DNA of 64,000 nt, from positions 30,256,001-30,320,000 of the forward strand of contig OZ020244.1 of assembly GCA_963971285.1 (NCBI GenBank), written 5' to 3'. Positions within the stretch are counted from its first letter, which is position 1; each line of letters starts with the position of its first letter. This document shows, one piece after another, positions 61,901 to 64,000 of this stretch. A program made the translations under genes and the position numbers. The stretch comes from Astropecten irregularis. Lineage: Eukaryota; Echinodermata; Asteroidea; Paxillosida; Astropectinidae. The notes below the pieces were generated by a model, which ran no database searches, was not told the origin of the DNA, and saw only the letters and a program-made list of their open reading frames with translations.

Positions 61901-62403
61901 TTTTGTAAAGAACCAGAGGTTTGACTTGACGTTTTAAGCAGTGTGCTCTGTTCACCTGCAAGAGAATGCTGGACTTTAAGGAATGTTGGGCTTAAGTACT
62001 GGATTGGAGGAATGCCTGTAGTAGGGGAGGCATTGAGGCAGAGAGGCTTGGTAGGGCAAAGGATACCAATGGGAGACTTTTGAGAACCGGTTTTCAAGTC
62101 AACAGCGCACGCGCACACACGCGCAAAACAACGCGCGCATGCTCACAATTGTGCAAGCATGCTTTGCACGTGCTTGAAAACCGGTTCTCCAAAGTCTCCC
62201 ATTGGTGACACACCTGTAGCTGGTGTGTTAAAGGTTTTTAAACTCACATCGGTGATCTTGCAGAGGGCTCGGATGGCTGCAGCACGGTACATGTCCTCTT
62301 TGCCTGTCATGTCCTTGGTCAGACTACTGGTGACGATGATCACATCCTCAGCAATATTGGCCATCTCCTTGATGACCAGGTACACCATGCGCCGTAGCAT
62401 GAC
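49699..62403 (-). CDS. COPG: Coatomer subunit gamma (gamma-COP), 5'-truncated gene, 17 exons seen
   Basis: Gamma-COP is a large subunit of the COPI coat. With beta-, delta- and zeta-COP it forms the adaptor-like F-subcomplex that binds Arf1, dilysine cargo tails and ArfGAP on Golgi membranes. Seventeen exons with GT..AG borders join in one open frame of 790 codons (2373 bp with the TAA stop) and align without large gaps to human COPG1 from about residue 82 to the end. The N-terminal adaptin/HEAT trunk (for example [17 protein letters not shown] and KSPYATCML), a short variable hinge, and the C-terminal appendage (platform segment [13 protein letters not shown]-terminal [10 protein letters not shown] and FRGGHDALV) are all present. 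Adding about 81 missing N-terminal residues gives about 871, against 874 in human. No start codon is in the window, so the first exon or exons lie past 64000. Vertebrates have two paralogues; this is probably the single invertebrate gene. Exons are entered separately below. Confidence 0.97.
50153..50380. mobile_element. Palindromic element, type Q copy 2, right half duplicated (COPG intron)
   Basis: GAGGTCGATTTCATGAAAC start. The right half from CGTATCCTACGTAGGGCTGC to GACCCC occurs twice in tandem. Confidence 0.8.
50407..50542 (-). CDS. COPG: COPG exon p
   Basis: This exon encodes [18 protein letters not shown], then [14 protein letters not shown] and FALSAKTLE. It is the platform subdomain of the appendage and keeps the conserved tryptophan of the ASWEEVG block. 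The acceptor is ctgcgtgtag and the donor GTAAGT. Confidence 0.95.
50706..50800 (-). repeat. tRNA-containing repeat, copy 8, partial (COPG intron)
   Basis: Minus strand: B box GGTTCGAATCC, then CGCTCCAGTCAATTTTG. Its 5' part is cut by the inverted pair at 50780-50899. Confidence 0.65.
50780..50899. mobile_element. Small palindromic insertion (COPG intron)
   Basis: GTAAGCTGTCCATGGAA (50780) and TTCCATGGACAGCTTGC (50883) are 17-bp inverted ends with one mismatch. They enclose about 86 bp. Confidence 0.5.
51181..51278 (-). CDS. COPG: COPG exon o
   Basis: This exon encodes [18 protein letters not shown] followed by GYEDEYV. It matches human MMKFTVKDCDPTTGE and YEDEYVLED. The acceptor is ctgatccag and the donor GTGAGT. 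Confidence 0.95.
51887..52055 (-). CDS. COPG: COPG exon n
   Basis: This exon encodes [19 protein letters not shown], the [15 protein letters not shown] block and AMPEDPTS, the immunoglobulin-like half of the appendage. The acceptor is ctcgttcag and the donor GTAAGG. Confidence 0.96.
52635..52820. mobile_element. Pogo-like MITE (COPG intron)
   Basis: CAGTGGAACGCCGCTATAAC at one end and GTTATAGTGGCATTATACTG at the other, preceded by TA. The ends resemble pogo/Tigger termini. Relatives are at 59279 and 22431. Confidence 0.75.
52962..53101 (-). CDS. COPG: COPG exon m
   Basis: This exon encodes [19 protein letters not shown] and on to [17 protein letters not shown] and IVFQ, the start of the appendage. 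The acceptor is gctttcacag and the donor GTTGGT. It is about human residues 615-661. Confidence 0.96.
53279..53430. mobile_element. Palindromic element, type Q copy 3 (COPG intron)
   Basis: GGTCGATTTCATGAAGCC and rc GGTGAAATTGACCCC ends, with the GAGTTACGAAGGATAA block inside. Confidence 0.75.
53496..53638. mobile_element. Palindromic element, type Q copy 4 (same COPG intron)
   Basis: GGGGTTAATTTCACCAAGC start, GGTGAAATCGATCCC end, same orientation as copy 3 and about 65 bp away. Confidence 0.75.
53779..53844 (-). CDS. COPG: COPG exon l, small in-frame hinge exon
   Basis: This 66-bp exon encodes about 22 residues ([18 protein letters not shown] and then EIYA), rich in Pro, Ala, Ser and Lys as expected for the flexible hinge between trunk and appendage. 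Both flanking introns are phase 1, so skipping it would keep the frame. The acceptor is ctgtgtctag and the donor GTATGT. Confidence 0.85.
53863..54210 (-). mobile_element. TTAA MITE family 2, copy 3 (COPG intron k-l)
   Basis: Family-2 interior (AACAGAAATGTTCACTTTC, GAAATGGTGTATTTATCC, ACCAATCATGTATTATAC). TTAA is eroded at both ends. It directly abuts the pyrimidine tract of the exon l acceptor. Confidence 0.7.
54275..54403. mobile_element. Palindromic element GGGTGC..GCACCC (COPG intron k-l)
   Basis: GGGTGCATTCGTTTAGCTC and its inverted partner GAGCTAAACGAAGGCACCC, with CCCGGGTC/GACCCGGG inside. It ends ten bases from the donor site of exon k. Confidence 0.75.
54416..54544 (-). CDS. COPG: COPG exon k
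   Basis: This exon encodes [20 protein letters not shown] through [10 protein letters not shown] to DQKKP, ending one base into a codon (phase 1). The acceptor is atccctcag and the donor GTATGT. It leads into the hinge. A palindromic element ends only ten bases inside the following intron. Confidence 0.95.
54709..54848. mobile_element. Palindromic element, type Q copy 5 (COPG intron)
   Basis: GGGTCAATTTCACCAAAC start and TTTGTGAAATCGACCCC end. Reverse orientation relative to the other intronic copies. Confidence 0.75.
55185..55288 (-). CDS. COPG: COPG exon j
   Basis: This exon encodes [18 protein letters not shown] followed by [15 protein letters not shown]. The acceptor is gtttcattcag and the donor GTACGG. 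It is the end of the HEAT trunk, about human residues 515-550. Confidence 0.96.
55333..55572. mobile_element. Palindromic element, type P copy 4 (COPG intron)
   Basis: GGGCCAATTTTATAGAGCTG and rc CAGCTCTATGAAATTGGC ends. Full similarity to the copy at 2850. Confidence 0.8.
55614..55912. mobile_element. Palindromic element, type T (COPG intron)
   Basis: GGGCCAAATTTCATGAAATC and CATGAAATTGGGCCC ends enclose repeated CTTACGGTA and GCAGAAATTCCTCGC words. It shares only the ends with type P. Confidence 0.7.
56015..56090 (-). CDS. COPG: COPG exon i
   Basis: This 76-bp exon encodes [18 protein letters not shown] and then VIVLLK. The acceptor is gatatttcag and the donor GTAAAA. It is trunk, about human residues 490-515. 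Confidence 0.95.
56380..56518 (-). mobile_element. TTAA MITE family 2, right-half fragment (COPG intron)
   Basis: Matches family 2 from GATGTCCGACGGAGCTCAAA to ACCAATCATGTATTGTACC. The left half is missing. Confidence 0.6.
56571..56711. mobile_element. Palindromic element, type S (COPG intron)
   Basis: GGGGCTGATTTCACT and AGTGAAATCAGCC ends, with GCGATCATCGCT and AGCGATGATCGC facing each other inside. Confidence 0.7.
57168..57316. mobile_element. Palindromic element, type Q copy 6 (COPG intron)
   Basis: GGGGTCGAATTCACGAAGCC and GGTGAAATTGACCCC ends, with the GTTACGAAGGATAACC block inside. Confidence 0.8.
57428..57671 (-). CDS. COPG: COPG exon h
   Basis: This exon encodes [12 protein letters not shown], the [16 protein letters not shown] region, [20 protein letters not shown] and NPSKYIRF-type blocks, ending in the first base of an alanine codon. 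The donor is GTGAGT. It is about human residues 409-490. Confidence 0.97.
58484..58768 (-). CDS. COPG: COPG exon g (largest exon)
   Basis: This exon encodes 95 residues from [19 protein letters not shown] to SMLRDE and contains the near-invariant [22 protein letters not shown] block and [16 protein letters not shown]. The acceptor is ctgacaccag and the donor GTAAAG. It is trunk, about human residues 314-408. Confidence 0.97.
59025..59240. mobile_element. Palindromic element, type P copy 5, degraded (COPG intron)
   Basis: GGGCCAGTTTTATAGAGCTT start; the right end is eroded. Confidence 0.5.
59279..59455. mobile_element. Pogo-like MITE, copy 2 (COPG intron)
   Basis: It shares ATTGGGAGCCACGGATGATG and TATAGTGGCCGTTCGTTATA with the element at 52635, and ends CACTG before TA. 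Confidence 0.65.
59547..59693 (-). CDS. COPG: COPG exon f
   Basis: This exon encodes 49 residues starting [15 protein letters not shown] and ending KTLNR, phase 0. It contains the conserved [12 protein letters not shown] block. The acceptor is attcaatcag and the donor GTAGGT. It is about human residues 265-313. Confidence 0.96.
60016..60070 (-). CDS. COPG: COPG exon e
   Basis: This 55-bp exon completes the split glycine codon and encodes [18 protein letters not shown]. The acceptor is caatgcag and the donor GTATGT. It is about human residues 246-264. Confidence 0.94.
60201..60241 (-). CDS. COPG: COPG exon d (41-bp micro-exon)
   Basis: This short exon encodes [13 protein letters not shown] plus two bases of a glycine codon. 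The acceptor is tttttcag and the donor GTAAGT. It joins in frame to exon e and matches human RVASKQLEEEDGS. Confidence 0.93.
60429..60632 (-). CDS. COPG: COPG exon c
   Basis: This exon encodes 68 residues from [18 protein letters not shown] to KSPYATCML, phase 0 at both ends. The acceptor is ccccatag and the donor GTGAGT. It is trunk, about human residues 165-232. Confidence 0.96.
61148..61386. mobile_element. Palindromic element, type P copy 6 (COPG intron)
   Basis: GGGGCCAATTTCATAAAAC and GTTTTATGAAATTGGCC ends. The interior is as in 26494. Confidence 0.8.
61443..61535 (-). CDS. COPG: COPG exon b
   Basis: This exon encodes [19 protein letters not shown] and on to SSL, 31 residues, phase 0 at both ends. 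The acceptor is ttattaacag and the donor GTAAGC. It is trunk, about human residues 134-164. Confidence 0.94.
61720..61840 (+). repeat. Dispersed repeat U (COPG intron)
   Basis: CAATACAAGTAATAAACTGC to GGAGTTAGGAGGGCCTGACA, then TCGATCCAGCAGGATC. This is the most complete copy. Confidence 0.7.
62067..62205. mobile_element. Palindromic element with CG-alternating core, copy 2 (COPG intron)
   Basis: CCAATGGGAGACTTTTGAGA and rc of the right end (CCAATGGGAGACTTTGGAGA) pair, then GAACCGG. The core contains GCGCACGCGCACACACGCGC. Confidence 0.75.
62248..62403 (-). CDS. COPG: COPG exon a (first exon in window)
   Basis: This exon encodes 52 residues, phase 0 at both ends, beginning [14 protein letters not shown] and ending IRALCKITD. 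The acceptor reads ctttgcag and the donor GTGAGT. It is HEAT-repeat trunk, about human residues 82-133. The preceding exon is not recognisable in the remaining 1.6 kb of the window. Confidence 0.96.
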
Positions 62404-62432
62404 CTGCAAAGAGATCAACCAAATCAATCAAT

Positions 62433-62490
62433 CGCTTGGAGTTAGGAGGGCCTTAACCATTAGGATCCTATCAGGGTCTTTATCAAAGGA
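62433..62490 (+). repeat. Dispersed repeat U, fragment
   Basis: GCTTGGAGTTAGGAGGGCCT followed by a diverged GGATCCTATCAGGGTCTT. It lies about 30 bp upstream of COPG exon a. Confidence 0.6.
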
Positions 62491-62623
62491 TAAATGACAA
62501 GGACAAGAACATGCAAGTAAAGATACACATAAATGGATGAGAGGATCAGGAGAATATCATGTCATTTCTACCGGAATAAAATAGATGGCAACTTTCAGTT
62601 CAGCCAGCTGTATGTCCAAATCA

Positions 62624-62990
62624 TTAAAGGTAATATCATACTTTGGTTTTTATCAAAGAAATACAGATTTATGGGCAAAAATATCAAGACAGATACAGTG
62701 ACAAGTCATTTGTGAAAATTTCAGTCCCATACGGTGCCCACTTTTTGAGAAAACAGTGAAAAACAGCCATTGTATTTCTTAAGTCTTTTCTCTTTTATTT
62801 TTGATCTTTTAAAAGATCAAAAAGATTTTTCGGTCGTTGTTTTACTAATTTCTGGATAAATACACCATTTCAGGCAGAAAAATGTTAAGAGTATGTTTCT
62901 ACCAGCACCATCTTCATACCCTGTAAGTTATACGTAAATCTGTGAAGATTTCTGTTTTGGTTTCTTACCAAAGTATGATACTACCTTTAA
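62624..62990 (+). mobile_element. TTAA MITE, family 1, copy 12
   Basis: Full length and TTAA-bounded, one of the best-preserved copies. It lies upstream of COPG exon a, presumably in an intron. Confidence 0.88.
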
Positions 62991-63025
62991 AGCAAATACA
63001 CAGCTGATTGTATTCAAGACTCATT

Positions 63026-63068
63026 ATTAGGTGTTCGGGTTCAAGCCGAACACCTATTGTTATTGTTC

Positions 63069-63100
<32 letters not shown>

Positions 63101-64000
63101 CTCCTTCCGACCAAACTTGTCCGCAGGACTTCTTGGTGACTGTTACAAGATATTGACATGAAACTTGGTGGGAACTTCGGTCATGATGTCAAGTTGTATT
63201 TAGAAGATTGACGTCATGATGACGTCATCGGGTATCAAATTACACGCGTTTTTAGGAAAAATTTTGGTGCTTTATAACTTGAGAACCACATGACCTACGA
63301 TTTTGATATTGACATATGTTACTCACCACATGAATCTGAACAATTAATATATTCAATATTGTGTACAAATGACCTTCACTTCCGGTGTTACCGGAAGTTG
63401 AATTTTGACTCAAAATAACTCAAAATCAGAAAGGTTTTGGGCACATACAATTGCTTAGCAAAAAGATAGAGTAGGTCTTAGGCTTTCAGAAAATATAAAC
63501 GATGACATCATACGGGCTGTATAGCGCCCTCTACGGTGGATTAAAGATATACAGTGATTACGTAATCCAAAAGTTAACGACGGATTTCCGCTAAATTTGG
63601 TGAGTTTGAAGCACTAATGCACCTTGACATATGTGTGAAGTTTAAAATCTGTGACGTCATTCAACCGAAAGTTATGCGTTTTTAAAGGAAACATGATGTA
63701 ATTATTCAAATACTGTTTATTCAGTAATTACATGACGTACATCAATGCAAATTGCAAATTGTTTACATTGTACGCATGCGATGATTTCTGCAAATTTTCA
63801 GTTGTTTGTGATTAACTAAACGGAAGTTATCGTCCGGGCAATTTAACATTATTTAAAGGTGACACCATTTTCTATACGCTATCAGTCAGTGTACATGTAC
63901 GAATACACTGTGCAATCAGCATGATCAGTACTTGCTCAGTCACACAGTTTAAGTGTATTTCAATAATTATGCCATACACGCGTTCCATCAAACATTCTCA
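63026..64000 (+). repeat. Probable dispersed repeat with 5' hairpin and poly(T), runs off the window
   Basis: It begins with a perfect 10-bp stem AGGTGTTCGG and CCGAACACCT around a 7-base loop (63029-63055), followed by a 33-base poly(T) (about 63069-63101). A non-coding stretch follows, with ACGTCATGATGACGTCAT and CTTCCGGTGTTACCGGAAG palindromes. I cannot see its right end. Confidence 0.45.

Overview
The window looks like intron- and repeat-rich nuclear DNA from an animal, most likely an invertebrate deuterostome, with an echinoderm such as a sea star as my best guess. The evidence is spliced metazoan genes with GT..AG introns, only about 4 percent recognisable coding sequence, tRNA-derived repeats, and a dense load of short palindromic DNA transposons. 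The guess at echinoderm is inference from the style of repeats and from a foldback element resembling sea urchin TU elements. It is not based on a species-specific marker.

Three genes can be supported. (1) Gamma-COP (COPG), the adaptin-like subunit of the COPI vesicle coat, lies on the minus strand from 62403 down to its stop codon at 49699. I resolve 17 exons giving 790 codons. They correspond to about residue 82 to the C-terminus of the human protein, so the first exon or exons lie beyond the right edge. (2) TMEM187, a multi-pass membrane protein with its whole coding sequence in one exon, is on the minus strand at 42548-43387. It ends in a KKRK tail that matches the KKxx retrieval signal read by COPI. 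(3) One terminal exon on the plus strand at 31447-31616 encodes the catalytic-cysteine end of a Ulp1/SENP-type protease, best matched by SENP8 (the NEDD8 protease). Its upstream exons were not found.

Layout: 1-31 kb has no recognisable gene and holds many palindromic elements, a tRNA-derived SINE (13.86-14.18 kb) and several copies of a tRNA-containing repeat. The SENP-like exon lies at 31.4 kb among repeats. 32-42 kb holds more transposons and a 1.6 kb foldback element built on 22-bp tandem repeats (39.16-40.75 kb). TMEM187 follows at 42.5-43.4 kb. 44-48.4 kb holds large inverted repeats, a 32-bp minisatellite of about 36 units with a transposon inserted in it, and a hAT-like element with a perfect 8-bp target duplication. 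49.7-62.4 kb is COPG, nearly every larger intron of which contains one to three miniature elements. 63.0-64.0 kb is another dispersed repeat with a 5' hairpin.

Repeat families: a TTAA-flanked MITE of about 365 bp (12 near-complete copies); a second TTAA family sharing one half with it; a set of palindromes with unrelated interiors that share GGGG(N)3ATTTCA-type ends; pogo-like TA elements; and a repeat in which a tRNA-like unit sits between inverted flanks. These elements, not the genes, are the unusual part of the window.
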